Assembly: GCF_001458195.1 (NCBI RefSeq)
Contig: NZ_CYPU01000071.1
Coordinates: 186,001 to 250,000, forward strand
Direction of reading: 5' to 3'
DNA from: Ruegeria atlantica
Lineage (GTDB): Bacteria; Pseudomonadota; Alphaproteobacteria; Rhodobacterales; Rhodobacteraceae
Length of the DNA: 64,000 nt
Within the stretch, counting starts at the first letter, position 1. The number at the start of each line of letters is the position of its first letter. The notes under the pieces are model-generated. The model did not search any database. It had not been told where the DNA came from and saw only the letters and a program-made list of their open reading frames with translations. This document shows, piece by piece, positions 8,686 through 17,485 of this stretch. Both the position numbers and the translations under genes were made by a program.

Positions 8686-9419
8686 CCCGCCTGCGCGTCA
8701 TACAGCCGGTTGTTGATTTGTTGCGCAGCCCGAATGGCCCCAGGGACCGGCAGCTGTTGTTTGGTGACCCGGTAGATGTTGTTGACAAAACCGATGGGTG
8801 GAGCCGGATCACCTCGGACAAGGACGGTTATCCCGGTTGGGTCAGGTCCGATCAGTTGGGACCTGAGGCGCAACAGACCCACTGGGTCACCGCGCCCGCG
8901 ACACATGCCTATAAACAGCCCGACATGAAAAGCCAGGACCGCGTATCGCTGAGTTTCGGCAGCAAATTATGCGTGCTGTCGGAACAGAATAGGTTTCTGG
9001 AAACAGAACTGGGGTTCATTCCGGCGATTCACGCCAAACTCAGCGCAACTCACCTGACCGATCCCGTAGCGGTGGCCGAGCTGTTTCTGGGCACACCCTA
9101 TCTTTGGGGGGGAAACAGTCGCTTCGGTATTGATTGTTCCGGGTTGGTTCAGGCCGGTTTGCTGGCCTGCGGCATACCCTGCCCCGGTGATAGCAGCGAT
9201 CAGGAACGCGAACTGGGTATGGCGCTGCCTACCGGGACTGAACCAAAGCGCGGGGATCTGTTGTTCTGGAAAGGCCACGTGGCATGGGTCTATGGCGAGA
9301 ACATGCTGCTTCATGCCAACGCCTACCACATGGACGTGACGTTCGAGCCGATGGATCAAGCAATCACACGGATTCTGGAGCAGGGCGACGGGTCTGTAAC
9401 AGCCCACAAAAGGCTCTAA
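8682..9419 (+). CDS. NlpC/P60 family (C40) peptidase with SH3-like N-terminal domain
   Basis: A 245-residue cysteine peptidase. Residues 1-130 contain SH3-type segments (DRQLLFGDPVDVVDKTDGWS, DGYPGWVRSDQLG). The C-terminal domain carries the catalytic Cys in RFGIDCSGLVQ, the His in KGHVAWVYG, and a following His in LLHANAYH. The family cleaves gamma-D-glutamyl-diaminopimelate bonds in murein peptides. No signal peptide is evident, so a cytosolic role on recycled muropeptides, fitting the coupled M17 aminopeptidase, is likely. Its stop codon is interleaved with that of the convergent DUF2794 gene (CTAA at 9416-9419). Confidence 0.9.
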   Translation: MTRLRVIQPVVDLLRSPNGPRDRQLLFGDPVDVVDKTDGWSRITSDKDGYPGWVRSDQLGPEAQQTHWVTAPATHAYKQPDMKSQDRVSLSFGSKLCVLSEQNRFLETELGFIPAIHAKLSATHLTDPVAVAELFLGTPYLWGGNSRFGIDCSGLVQAGLLACGIPCPGDSSDQERELGMALPTGTEPKRGDLLFWKGHVAWVYGENMLLHANAYHMDVTFEPMDQAITRILEQGDGSVTAHKRL

Positions 9420-9766
9420 TCAAGGTCAACCGACCGGATCAGCTTGCGTTCCAACACGCGCAGCACGGTGCGCAGGTCATGGCCTCGCTTCAAGATACGC
9501 CCGTCCATGCCGATCACCGAATACATCCCCTGTTTGGACCGCAGACGAGGGTGTTTTTCGACCCGGTAGATCGGATGCTCTGCCGTGCGTCTGAAAATGG
9601 AAAAAACTGCCATATCGCGCAGGTTGGAAATGCCATAGTCACGCCATTCTCCGGCGGCGACCATCTTGCCATAGACAGACAGTATATGTGACATCTCGCG
9701 CCGGTCGAACGCGACGGGCATCTGGGCCGAGTTTGCAGAAAACCGGCTGGGAGGCTGCATGTTCAT
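9416..9766 (-). CDS. DUF2794 domain-containing protein
   Basis: A small conserved alphaproteobacterial protein of unknown function, 116 residues from ATG 9766. Recognised by VAFDRREMSHILSVYGKMVA, EWRDYGISNLRDMAVFSIFR and LRTVLRVLERKLI. A GAGGG motif lies just upstream and is better spaced for the ATG at 9760. The frame extends to 9856, but that would run into the preceding permease gene and adds unconserved-looking sequence. It follows the permease on the same strand and could be cotranscribed with it. The 3' end overlaps the convergent NlpC/P60 gene by four bases. Confidence 0.85.
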   Translation of the reverse strand: MNMQPPSRFSANSAQMPVAFDRREMSHILSVYGKMVAAGEWRDYGISNLRDMAVFSIFRRTAEHPIYRVEKHPRLRSKQGMYSVIGMDGRILKRGHDLRTVLRVLERKLIRSVDLD

Positions 9767-9842
9767 ACCCTCAGCCTTGCCGGAAAACGCATTTGAATCA
9801 AGTCCGGTGCCAACAGGTGTGGTAAATTTGAATCGTTTCGTC

Positions 9843-11507
9843 CTACCGCCGCCCAACTTGCCGACAGATCAGAATCACCGGCAAAAGCCCAACTGCCAGG
9901 ATCACAAGCGAGGGAACCGCTGCGCCCTCCAACCGCTCGTCTGAGGCCAGACGATAGGCCTGGACCGCAAGCGTATCAAAGTTGAATGGGCGCATGATCA
10001 AGGTCGCGGGCAGCTCTTTCATCACATCCACAAATACGATCAGCAAGGCTGTCAGCAGCGAGGGTGTCAGTATTGGTAGATGCACACGGCGCAAGGTGCC
10101 CAGCGGCGATTGGCCCAAAGATCGGGACGCGGCATCCATATTGGCGTGCACAGTACTCTGCCCGCCTTCATACGCGCTGAGCGCTGCCGCAAGAAAGCGC
10201 ACCATGTAAGCTGCAACCAGCAACCAGATCGACCCGGTCACCAGCAGACCCGTCGAGACGTCGAACGTCTGGCGCATCCACGAATCCAGCGCGTTGTCGA
10301 ATCTGGCGAAGGGTACCATCAGGCCAACGGCGATCACGCCTCCAGGCACCGCATAGCCCAACCGCGCCAGATAGCCTGTGGTCGATGATCCCCGACCCGG
10401 GCGAAGGCGCTGAAAGAACCCAACGCAGATCGCGGCGCAAACCGTGACCACGGCGGCCACTCCTGCAAGTGTCAGCGAGTTTTGAATGAACCCGAGATAT
10501 CGCCGCGACAGTAGGTTTTGTTCCGAGGTCAGGCCCATCTGGATCAAGATAAATACCGGCAGCAAGAACCCCAGCACCACGGGAATAGCGCACAAGGTTA
10601 TGGCAGCTGCGGATTGCCAGCCCTTAAGTTGCGCCGAAGGCAGCGAGGCATGGCTTTTGCCTGCCTGATAGTACTTTGCCTTGCCGCGCTGCGTCCGCTC
10701 GGCCACGGCCATGACCAGCGCAAAGCCCAGCAGGCACAAGGCCAACTGCGCCGCACCCGCCCGGTCGCCGATCGAGAACCAGCTTGTGTAGATGCCCGTA
10801 GCAAAGGTCTGAACGCCAAAATAGGCGACGGTTCCAAAATCGGCGATGGTTTCCATGATGGCCAGCAGGACACCACCGGCAATGGCCGGGCGGGCCATCG
10901 GCAAAGACACGTGCCAGAACGCCAACCACGGGCTTTTGCCCAGTGCACGGGCGGCCAGAAAAGCGGTGGCGCTCTGTTGCAGAAACGCGGCCCGCGCCAG
11001 CAGATAGACATAAGGGTAGAGCACTAGGATCAGCATCACCGCCGCGCCCTCGGTCGAGCGGATTTCCGGGAACCAATAGTCGCGCGGCCCCCAACCCGTC
11101 ACGTCGCGCAGCGTGGTCTGCACGATACCGGGGTGATCCAGAATGAACGTATAGGCATATGCCAGAACATAGGCCGGAAAAGCCAGCGGCAGGACCAGCG
11201 CAATCTCCAGAAAGCGCACACCGGGAAAGCGTGTCATCGTCACCAGCCACGCCGCGCCCACCCCGATAGAGAACGTGCCCATAGCCACCAAAACGACAAG
11301 GATCACGGTTGTCAGTGCATACCCGGGTAAAACCGTCTCGAACAGATGCGAGACCGTTTCCGTACCCCCCGTCACCGCCGCCAGAACAACCGCGACCATC
11401 GGCAGAAGACAAGCCGCTGCCACCATATAGGCCACAGTGGCCACCAACCGGGTGCCCAGCGCGCCGCGATTGCGTTTTCCGTGTTCTGAATAGTCGATTT
11501 CGGCCAT
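9843..11507 (-). CDS. Ferric-iron type ABC transporter permease (FbpB/SfuB-like, fused two-domain)
   Basis: A 554-residue membrane protein with about twelve helices, made of two homologous permease halves. Each half has an EAA loop contacting the ATPase: AARALGKSPWLAFWHVSLPM (about residue 185) and AASRSLGQSPLGTLRRVHLP (about residue 465). This duplicated layout is characteristic of the ferric-iron permeases FbpB, SfuB and HitB. No binding protein or ATPase lies next to it, so its partners must be encoded elsewhere. The ATG at 11507 has AGG five bases upstream. Iron as substrate is inferred from family; other Fe3+/thiamine/2-aminoethylphosphonate relatives share this architecture. Confidence 0.85.
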   Translation of the reverse strand: MAEIDYSEHGKRNRGALGTRLVATVAYMVAAACLLPMVAVVLAAVTGGTETVSHLFETVLPGYALTTVILVVLVAMGTFSIGVGAAWLVTMTRFPGVRFLEIALVLPLAFPAYVLAYAYTFILDHPGIVQTTLRDVTGWGPRDYWFPEIRSTEGAAVMLILVLYPYVYLLARAAFLQQSATAFLAARALGKSPWLAFWHVSLPMARPAIAGGVLLAIMETIADFGTVAYFGVQTFATGIYTSWFSIGDRAGAAQLALCLLGFALVMAVAERTQRGKAKYYQAGKSHASLPSAQLKGWQSAAAITLCAIPVVLGFLLPVFILIQMGLTSEQNLLSRRYLGFIQNSLTLAGVAAVVTVCAAICVGFFQRLRPGRGSSTTGYLARLGYAVPGGVIAVGLMVPFARFDNALDSWMRQTFDVSTGLLVTGSIWLLVAAYMVRFLAAALSAYEGGQSTVHANMDAASRSLGQSPLGTLRRVHLPILTPSLLTALLIVFVDVMKELPATLIMRPFNFDTLAVQAYRLASDERLEGAAVPSLVILAVGLLPVILICRQVGRR

Positions 11508-11580
11508 GGACCTGGATTGTAACTGGCGTTGGCTATTGATCAGCCTTTAATCGACCAAAATGCTAAGAAACACCAGTGCA

Positions 11581-11613
11581 GGAAAAACAAAACTGCGGCA
11601 CGTACTGCCGCAG
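11581..11613 (-). terminator. Rho-independent terminator of the Liv-type/acyl-CoA ligase operon
   Basis: Minus-strand stem CTGCGGCA/TGCCGCAG (8 bp, loop GTACG) followed by TTTTGTTTTT. It begins 14 bases after the stop of the PaaK-like gene and closes the eight-gene leftward operon. Confidence 0.92.
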
Positions 11614-11626
11614 ACATGGCTCGGGG

Positions 11627-12844
11627 TTATTCGTAAACGCGTTGATCCTCGATCACCAACCCGTCCTTCGGCAGTGATCCGGGGGTTACGACCTCGATTG
11701 CGCCTTTCAGTTTCAGAACTTCGACCACGGATTTGGCATAGGCCATATCGTCGCCTCCCGCGCTTTCGATCTGAACGGTCATCGTGTCCATCTCTCCCTG
11801 ACGGGCGGCGATGACCCGGGCTTTGACGATTTCCTCGTGCTTATCGACCAATGCTGCCACCTGTTCAGGGCGCACAAACATGCCCTTGATCTTGGTGGTC
11901 TGATCTGCGCGACCCATCCAGCCTTTAATACGCAGATTGGTCCGCCCACAGGGCGACACGCCCGGCATGATCGCGGACAGATCACCCGTGGCAAAGCGGA
12001 TCAGCGGGTAATCAGGGTTCAGAGAGGTCACCACAACCTCACCCACCTCACCCGGCTCTACTGGTGTTCCGGTGCCAGGGGTGACGACCTCGATAATGAC
12101 ATGTTCGTCGATGATCATCCCTTCCATCGCGGCGCTCTCGTAGGCGATGTTGCCCAGATCGGCCGTGGCATAGCATTGCAGGCAGGAAATACCCCGATCA
12201 GCATAGTCCTGACGCAAAGATGGGAACAGCGCGCCGCCGCCCACAACAGCCTTCGAGAAGTTCAGGGCCACGCCCATCTCATCTGCCTTGTCCAGAATGA
12301 CCTTCAGATAATCCGGCGTGCCCGCATAAGACGTGCAGCCCACATCACGCGCCGCGGTCACCTGCAATTCGGTCTGGCCGGTACCCGCTGGCAGCACAGC
12401 GGCCCCTACCGCGCGCGCGCCGCTTTCAAAAATCATACCAGCTGGCGTGAGGTGATAGCCGAAACAGTTTTGCACGATATCTCCGGGACCGACGCCGGCG
12501 GCGTTCAGGAAACGCCCCATGCGCCACCAATCATGATCCGTGCTGCCGGGCTCATAAATCGGACCGGGCGACTGAAACACATGATGGAAGTGCCGCGCCG
12601 GCTTGGCCGTGAATCCGCCAAATGGCGGGCGGGACGCCTGTGCTTGCGCCAGATCGGATTTTCGCAATACCGGCAGTTTCACCAGATCGTCGGCTGAAAT
12701 CACCGCGCTGGTATCCGCATCCGCCAGATGCGCAGCGAAGCCTGGTGAGGACAGGGCGCGGTCAATCTGAGTACGCAGCGCCTGCGCCTGATCAGCGGAG
12801 CGTTCATCGGCTGATCGGGTTTCGAGAGCATCGTAGTAGGTCAT
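11627..12844 (-). CDS. Phenylacetate-CoA ligase-like (PaaK family) protein with degenerate P-loop
   Basis: A 405-residue protein with the overall layout of PaaK-type adenylate-forming enzymes: GVGPGDIVQNCFGYHLTPAG, ARDVGCTSYAGTPDYL, VVGGGALFPSLRQDY, YPLIRFATGDLS and KIKGMFVRPEQV. The phosphate-binding loop, normally S-S-G-T-T-G-K-P, reads QSPGPIYEPG, so the Gly-Lys signature is lost. Activity may be altered, or the protein may be a non-canonical ligase. ATG 12844 with GGAGGA upstream is preferred over an upstream in-frame start at 12904 that would run into the LivF-like gene. Last gene of an operon encoding a Liv-type ABC transporter and an acyl-CoA ligase, so it probably acts on the transported acid. 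Confidence 0.8.
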   Translation of the reverse strand: MTYYDALETRSADERSADQAQALRTQIDRALSSPGFAAHLADADTSAVISADDLVKLPVLRKSDLAQAQASRPPFGGFTAKPARHFHHVFQSPGPIYEPGSTDHDWWRMGRFLNAAGVGPGDIVQNCFGYHLTPAGMIFESGARAVGAAVLPAGTGQTELQVTAARDVGCTSYAGTPDYLKVILDKADEMGVALNFSKAVVGGGALFPSLRQDYADRGISCLQCYATADLGNIAYESAAMEGMIIDEHVIIEVVTPGTGTPVEPGEVGEVVVTSLNPDYPLIRFATGDLSAIMPGVSPCGRTNLRIKGWMGRADQTTKIKGMFVRPEQVAALVDKHEEIVKARVIAARQGEMDTMTVQIESAGGDDMAYAKSVVEVLKLKGAIEVVTPGSLPKDGLVIEDQRVYE

Positions 12845-12863
12845 CGCCAGATCCTCCATTCGC

Positions 12864-13697
12864 TTACAACCACCTCTTGCGGCGGCGGTAAGATCGCACG
12901 TCACGGAAGCTTTTGCGGCCTTCGTCGGACATGCCTAGATAGAACTCTTTCACGTCTGGGTTTTCGCGCAAATCTGCTGCCGGACCATCCATCACGACGC
13001 GCCCGGATTCCAGAATATAGCCGTAATGCGCAAACCTTAGAGCCACATTTGTGTTCTGTTCGGCCAGCAAGAAGGACACACCTTCTTTCTCGTTCAGGTC
13101 CTTCACGATACCGAAAATCTCTTCGACCAACTGCGGCGCAAGACCCATCGAGGGTTCGTCCAGCAGGATCGTTTCGGGTCGCGACATCAACGCCCGACCC
13201 ATTGCAACCATCTGTTGCTCACCACCCGAAGTGTAGCCTGCCTGCGACCGACGGCGTTCCTTGAGGCGTGGGAAATACGTGTAGACCAGTTCAAGGTCCT
13301 GCTGGATCGCTGCCTTGCCATCCTTGCGGGTATAGGCGCCCGTCAGCAGGTTTTCTTCAACCGTCAGGTGTTCAAAACAATGGCGGCCTTCCATCACCTG
13401 GATGACGCCCTTTTCCACCAGATCGGCGGGATCGCTTTCATGCACGCTGGTGCCGCGATACTCGATCGTACCCTTGGTGACCTCACCGCGTTCCGAATGC
13501 AGCAGGTTCGACACCGCCTTGAGCGTAGTCGTCTTGCCCGCGCCGTTACCGCCCAGCAGGGCCGTGATACCGCCCTTGGGCACAGTCAGGCTGACGCCTT
13601 TCAGGACGAGGATCACGTGATTATAGATCACCTCGATATTGTTGACCTCAAGCAGGGTTTCCGACTTGGTGTCAGTGGTTTGTGCCGCATCCAGCAT
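12864..13697 (-). CDS. ABC transporter ATP-binding protein, LivF-like
   Basis: A 277-residue ATPase of the branched-chain amino-acid (HAAT) transporter family. It carries Walker A GGNGAGKTTTLKAVS, the ABC signature (YTSGGEQQMVAMGRALM), Walker B ETILLDEPSMGLAP and the LivF-type tail. It is somewhat longer than E. coli LivF (237 residues), with extra residues at both ends. It works with the LivG-like ATPase at 17486 and the two permeases between them. The position next to two adenylate-forming enzymes suggests an acid rather than a branched-chain amino acid as substrate. Confidence 0.92.
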   Translation of the reverse strand: MLDAAQTTDTKSETLLEVNNIEVIYNHVILVLKGVSLTVPKGGITALLGGNGAGKTTTLKAVSNLLHSERGEVTKGTIEYRGTSVHESDPADLVEKGVIQVMEGRHCFEHLTVEENLLTGAYTRKDGKAAIQQDLELVYTYFPRLKERRRSQAGYTSGGEQQMVAMGRALMSRPETILLDEPSMGLAPQLVEEIFGIVKDLNEKEGVSFLLAEQNTNVALRFAHYGYILESGRVVMDGPAADLRENPDVKEFYLGMSDEGRKSFRDVRSYRRRKRWL

Positions 13698-13772
13698 CTG
13701 CGCGTGTCCTTAAGCGAGTGTGGGGTTCGGGACGGCGGTCTGCCGCCGCCCCGGGTTGTTCAAAGCGCTATA

Positions 13773-15053
13773 TCAGCAACGCCCTTCAATGTTGTTTTCT
13801 GCTGCATAGGCCGCAGAATCTTCATCGATCAGCGCGCCGATCACTTCACCATCGGTCTGCTTGAAGTCCGAGATCAGCGTCCAGGTCTTGTTCGCTGCAT
13901 CCCACTGCGTCACACCCACAAGGGCGTCACCGCCGTGGTTTTCGCATGAGACCGAGAAGGTAGGACCAAAGTTCGCCAGGCCCAGTTCGGCCATCTTCTC
14001 TTCTGTCATCTCCAGTGCTTCCATACCGGCACGCATCTCAGACGGGGTGATTTCCGCATTGCCCGAGATTTCCTGGGCTTTCTTGATGGCTTCGGCAGCC
14101 AGAACAGCCGCATAGAGACCACGGTTATACAGAACCGTGCCAACCTGATCACCCGCGCCTGCAGCCTTACCTGCATCGACAACGTGTTTCTGCAGATCGT
14201 CAAAGACCGGGAAGTCCGTGCCAACGTTGTGGAAGGTTAGTGCTTTGTACCCATTGGCAGCTTCGCCCGCTGGCAGCACGTCGTTTTCAGAACCGGACCA
14301 CCAGATGCCGATGAAGTTTTCCATCGGGAACCGGATGTTGGCGGCCTCTTGCACGGCAACCTGGTTCATAACCCCCCAGCCCCACATCAGGACATAGTCG
14401 GGACGATCACGGCGGATTTGCAGCCACTGCGACTTCTGTTCCTGACCCGGATGATCGACCGGCAGGGCGACCAGTTCAAAGCCGTGCTTTTTTGACAGCT
14501 CTTCCAGAGTGCGGATCGGTTCCTTACCATAGGCCGAGTTGTGGTAGACCAGCGCGATTTTCTTGCCGCTCAGGTCATCACCATTTTCCTCAAGCAGGTA
14601 ATTGACCGCGCCCGAGGCCCCGTCCCAGTAGTTGGCTGGATAGTTGAAGGTATGGCTGAACACGTCGCCATTCTTGGCCGAGGTCCGGCCATAACCCATC
14701 GTGTGCAGCGGAATGTCGTCTGCGGTGACTTTTGGGATCAGCTGATAGGTGATGCCAGTCGACAGCGGTTGATACACCAAAGCGCCTTCGCCCTTGGTGG
14801 CTTCATAGCATTCCACACCTTTTTCGGTGTTGTAGCCGGTTTCGCATTCGACCATCCGGATCGGAACACCGCCGATGCCGCCATCGCGCTCGTTCAGCAG
14901 GGTGAAATAGTCGTTATAGCCATCCGAGAACGGAATGCCGCCAGCGGCGTAAGGCCCGGTACGATAGCTCAGATCGGGGATCACAAGATCCGCCAGAGCG
15001 GGTCCTGCAGCCATCAGGGCGCTCAGCGCCGCGGTTGCCAGTTTCAATTTCAT
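13773..15053 (-). CDS. ABC transporter substrate-binding protein (Leu/Ile/Val-type)
   Basis: A 426-residue periplasmic binding protein (Peripla_BP_6 type) with a signal peptide (MKLKLATAALSALMAAGPALA, cleaved after ALA). The mature part shows PYAAGGIPFSDGYNDYFTLL, CETGYNTEKGVECYEATK and KIALVYHNSAYGKEP, typical of the HAAT family. The family includes carriers for aromatic acids and amides besides amino acids. The start is ATG 15053 with GGAGGAG upstream; an in-frame start at 15116 would spoil the signal peptide. It lies between the LivM-like and LivF-like genes. The ligand is unknown. Confidence 0.93.
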   Translation of the reverse strand: MKLKLATAALSALMAAGPALADLVIPDLSYRTGPYAAGGIPFSDGYNDYFTLLNERDGGIGGVPIRMVECETGYNTEKGVECYEATKGEGALVYQPLSTGITYQLIPKVTADDIPLHTMGYGRTSAKNGDVFSHTFNYPANYWDGASGAVNYLLEENGDDLSGKKIALVYHNSAYGKEPIRTLEELSKKHGFELVALPVDHPGQEQKSQWLQIRRDRPDYVLMWGWGVMNQVAVQEAANIRFPMENFIGIWWSGSENDVLPAGEAANGYKALTFHNVGTDFPVFDDLQKHVVDAGKAAGAGDQVGTVLYNRGLYAAVLAAEAIKKAQEISGNAEITPSEMRAGMEALEMTEEKMAELGLANFGPTFSVSCENHGGDALVGVTQWDAANKTWTLISDFKQTDGEVIGALIDEDSAAYAAENNIEGRC

Positions 15054-15128
15054 CGGGTGTCTCCTCCCTTGGTTAGTCCGATGTTGCGTTCGGGCTTGTG
15101 CCGCCCGTTTTTTCATTGGGCCGACCCC

Positions 15129-16205
15129 TTAGTGCGGGAACGGCCATAGTCTGAGTTTCTCTTTCGCCACGCGCCACAGTTGTGCCAGCCCGTGCGGTTC
15201 CAAGATCAGGAACATGATGATCAGCGCGCCGACGATCACTAACTGCAGATGCGCCACGATATCCGTGGGCCAGCCTAGAACGTCGACGCCCACCACTTTC
15301 AGGACCACCGGCAACAAAACAAGGAAAGCTGCACCGGCGAACGATCCGAAAATAGACCCTAACCCGCCGATAATGATCATGAACAGCACCAGAAACGATT
15401 TCTGGATACCAAAGACTTCGCCAACCTCGACCGCGCCCAGATAGACTGCAAAGAACAGCGCTCCTGCGATGCCGATGAAGAACGAGCTGACGGCAAAGGC
15501 GCTCATCTTGGCCTTCAGTGGGTTCACCCCGATGATCTCGGCCGCGATGTCCATGTCACGGATCGCCATCCATGTCCGGCCCGTCGTGCCGCGCGTCAAG
15601 TTGCGCGCGATAAGGGCGCTGACGGCCAAGAAAATCAGGCAGAAGATATAGGTGGCCCATGCCGGTGCATTCGGACCGGTGATGATGATGCCAAACACAT
15701 CCCGTTCCGGCGCATTGATCTGACCCGAAGCCGAATAGTTGTAGAACCACGGCACCCGGTTAAAGAGCCACACAAGGAAGAACTGCGCCGCCAGCGTGGC
15801 CACCGCCAGATAAAACCCCTTGATCCGCAGACTTGGCAGGCCGAACAGCACACCGACAATGGCCGTTATGCCGCCAGCCAGAATGACATGGATGAACATG
15901 CTGACATCCGGGAATGAGGTCATCAGCTTGTAGCAGGCATAGGCACCCACAGCCATGAAGCCACCGGTACCCAAGGATACCTGCCCGCAGTACCCCACAA
16001 GGATGTTCAACCCGATCGCCGCAATGGCATAAATCAAAAAGGGCAGTAACAGCGCATTGGCCCAGTAGTCATTGATAACAAACGGGATGATCCCGAAAGC
16101 CACCGCCAGAACCACATAATACCGATACCGGTCGAACTTGATCGGAAAGGTCTGGCTGTCATCTGTGTAGGAGGTTTTGAAATCCCCGGCCTCACGATAA
16201 AACAT
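15129..16205 (-). CDS. ABC transporter permease, LivM-like
   Basis: A 358-residue inner-membrane permease with about nine hydrophobic helices. It holds the LivM hallmarks IYAIAAIGLNILVGYCGQVS and the cytoplasmic coupling loop (MAIRDMDIAAEIIGVNPLKA with K-x-x-A-F-A-V-S-S-F after it). It pairs with the LivH-like permease at 16470. Three bases separate its start from the stop of the small membrane protein gene. Confidence 0.93.
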   Translation of the reverse strand: MFYREAGDFKTSYTDDSQTFPIKFDRYRYYVVLAVAFGIIPFVINDYWANALLLPFLIYAIAAIGLNILVGYCGQVSLGTGGFMAVGAYACYKLMTSFPDVSMFIHVILAGGITAIVGVLFGLPSLRIKGFYLAVATLAAQFFLVWLFNRVPWFYNYSASGQINAPERDVFGIIITGPNAPAWATYIFCLIFLAVSALIARNLTRGTTGRTWMAIRDMDIAAEIIGVNPLKAKMSAFAVSSFFIGIAGALFFAVYLGAVEVGEVFGIQKSFLVLFMIIIGGLGSIFGSFAGAAFLVLLPVVLKVVGVDVLGWPTDIVAHLQLVIVGALIIMFLILEPHGLAQLWRVAKEKLRLWPFPH

Positions 16206-16208
16206 GTC

Positions 16209-16466
16209 TTACTTTCCCCATTCTTCCTGCGCCCGGTTGCGGGCCTCGGCGTTCAGCTGCTTGGAGCCTTTTGCATATCCGCTCGCCTCTGAGGCGCGCA
16301 CAAGTTTCATGTAAGCCAGGATGCCCATGGCGAGCCCGGCAAAAGCCAGAATTGCTGCAATCACCAACTGGCCTTCGGTCAAATCGTCCGAAGTGAGCGC
16401 GATGTAGCCAAAAGCCCAGAACCCGGCCCACGCGATCACGTTGATGATGGCGATCAGCTTGGTCAC
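16209..16466 (-). CDS. Small membrane protein of the Liv-type operon
   Basis: An 85-residue protein with two hydrophobic segments (LIAIINVIAWAGFWAFGYIAL and QLVIAAILAFAGLAMGILAYM) and a charged C-terminal tail (KGSKQLNAEARNRAQEEWGK). It sits three bases from both flanking permease genes, so it is clearly part of the operon and translated. I do not recognise a named family. A small accessory subunit of the permease complex is the simplest reading, inferred only from position and size. Confidence 0.8.
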   Translation of the reverse strand: MTKLIAIINVIAWAGFWAFGYIALTSDDLTEGQLVIAAILAFAGLAMGILAYMKLVRASEASGYAKGSKQLNAEARNRAQEEWGK

Positions 16467-16469
16467 GTC

Positions 16470-17456
16470 CTACACCCTCTCAATGATCTTTTCACCGAAC
16501 AGGCCCTGCGGCCGGAACACGAGGAAGATCAGCGCCAGAACATAGGCGAACCAGTTCTCGGTCGCACCGCCGACCAGTGGGCCGATGGCAAACTCGAACA
16601 GTTTCTCACCGACACCGATGATCAGTCCGCCGACGATGGCACCGGGGATTGAGGTGAACCCGCCCAACATCAGCACCGGCAGCGCCTTGAGCGCGATCAG
16701 CGACAGTGAGAACTGTACGCCCGACTTGGTACCCCACATGATGCCCGCAACAAGCGCGACAAAACCCGCAACCGACCACACCATGATCCAGATGAAGTTC
16801 AGCGAGATGCCAACCGACAGAGCCGCCTGGTGGTCATCCGCCACGGCGCGCATCGCCCGGCCCTGCTTGGTGTATTGGCTGAACGCGACCAGTGCGGTCA
16901 CCAGCAGCGCGGCTATCACCGTCGCCACAAGGTCCAGATTGTCGATAAAGAAGCCGTAGCCAAAAATGTTGAACGTGGTCTCATCGATCCACAAGTTGAT
17001 ACCCTGCGGCAGGCCGACATCCAATGTCTTGATCTCGGATCCCCACATCAGGTCAGCCACGCCCTCAAGGAAATAGGCCAGGCCGATGGTCGCCATGAAC
17101 AGGATGATTGGCTCTTGCCCGACCAGATGCCGCATCACAAAGCGCTGTACCGCCCAGGCCAGCAGAACCATGACACCCATCGTCAGGATAATCGCCACAA
17201 ACGCAGGTACATTCCATCCGAACTTGTGGATATGCGTCCCGAAAGTCGCGTTGATCAAGTGGGCAAACGGTACCTGCCCGTTCATGATCCCGACCAGCGT
17301 CATGGCGGCAAACAGGGCCATAACCCCTTGAGCATAGTTGAAGATTCCAGACGCTTTGTAGATCAATACAAAGCCCAGCGCGACCAGAGCGTACAGCACA
17401 CCGGCCATAAGACCGTTGAGGAAAACCTCCATCGCGAAAATCAGCTGATCAGGCAT
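16470..17456 (-). CDS. ABC transporter permease, LivH-like
   Basis: A 328-residue membrane permease with the LivH signatures NGLMAGVLYALVALGFVLIY, KASGIFNYAQGVMALFAAM, the coupling segment GRAMRAVADDHQAALSVGI and the closing VVGGLIIGVGEKL with FRPQGLFGEK at the end. Ribosome site GAGAGGGGG precedes ATG 17456. It forms the membrane channel with the LivM-like protein. Confidence 0.93.
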   Translation of the reverse strand: MPDQLIFAMEVFLNGLMAGVLYALVALGFVLIYKASGIFNYAQGVMALFAAMTLVGIMNGQVPFAHLINATFGTHIHKFGWNVPAFVAIILTMGVMVLLAWAVQRFVMRHLVGQEPIILFMATIGLAYFLEGVADLMWGSEIKTLDVGLPQGINLWIDETTFNIFGYGFFIDNLDLVATVIAALLVTALVAFSQYTKQGRAMRAVADDHQAALSVGISLNFIWIMVWSVAGFVALVAGIMWGTKSGVQFSLSLIALKALPVLMLGGFTSIPGAIVGGLIIGVGEKLFEFAIGPLVGGATENWFAYVLALIFLVFRPQGLFGEKIIERV

Positions 17457-17485
17457 GTGTGCCCCCTCTCATGTCTGTCAGTTGC

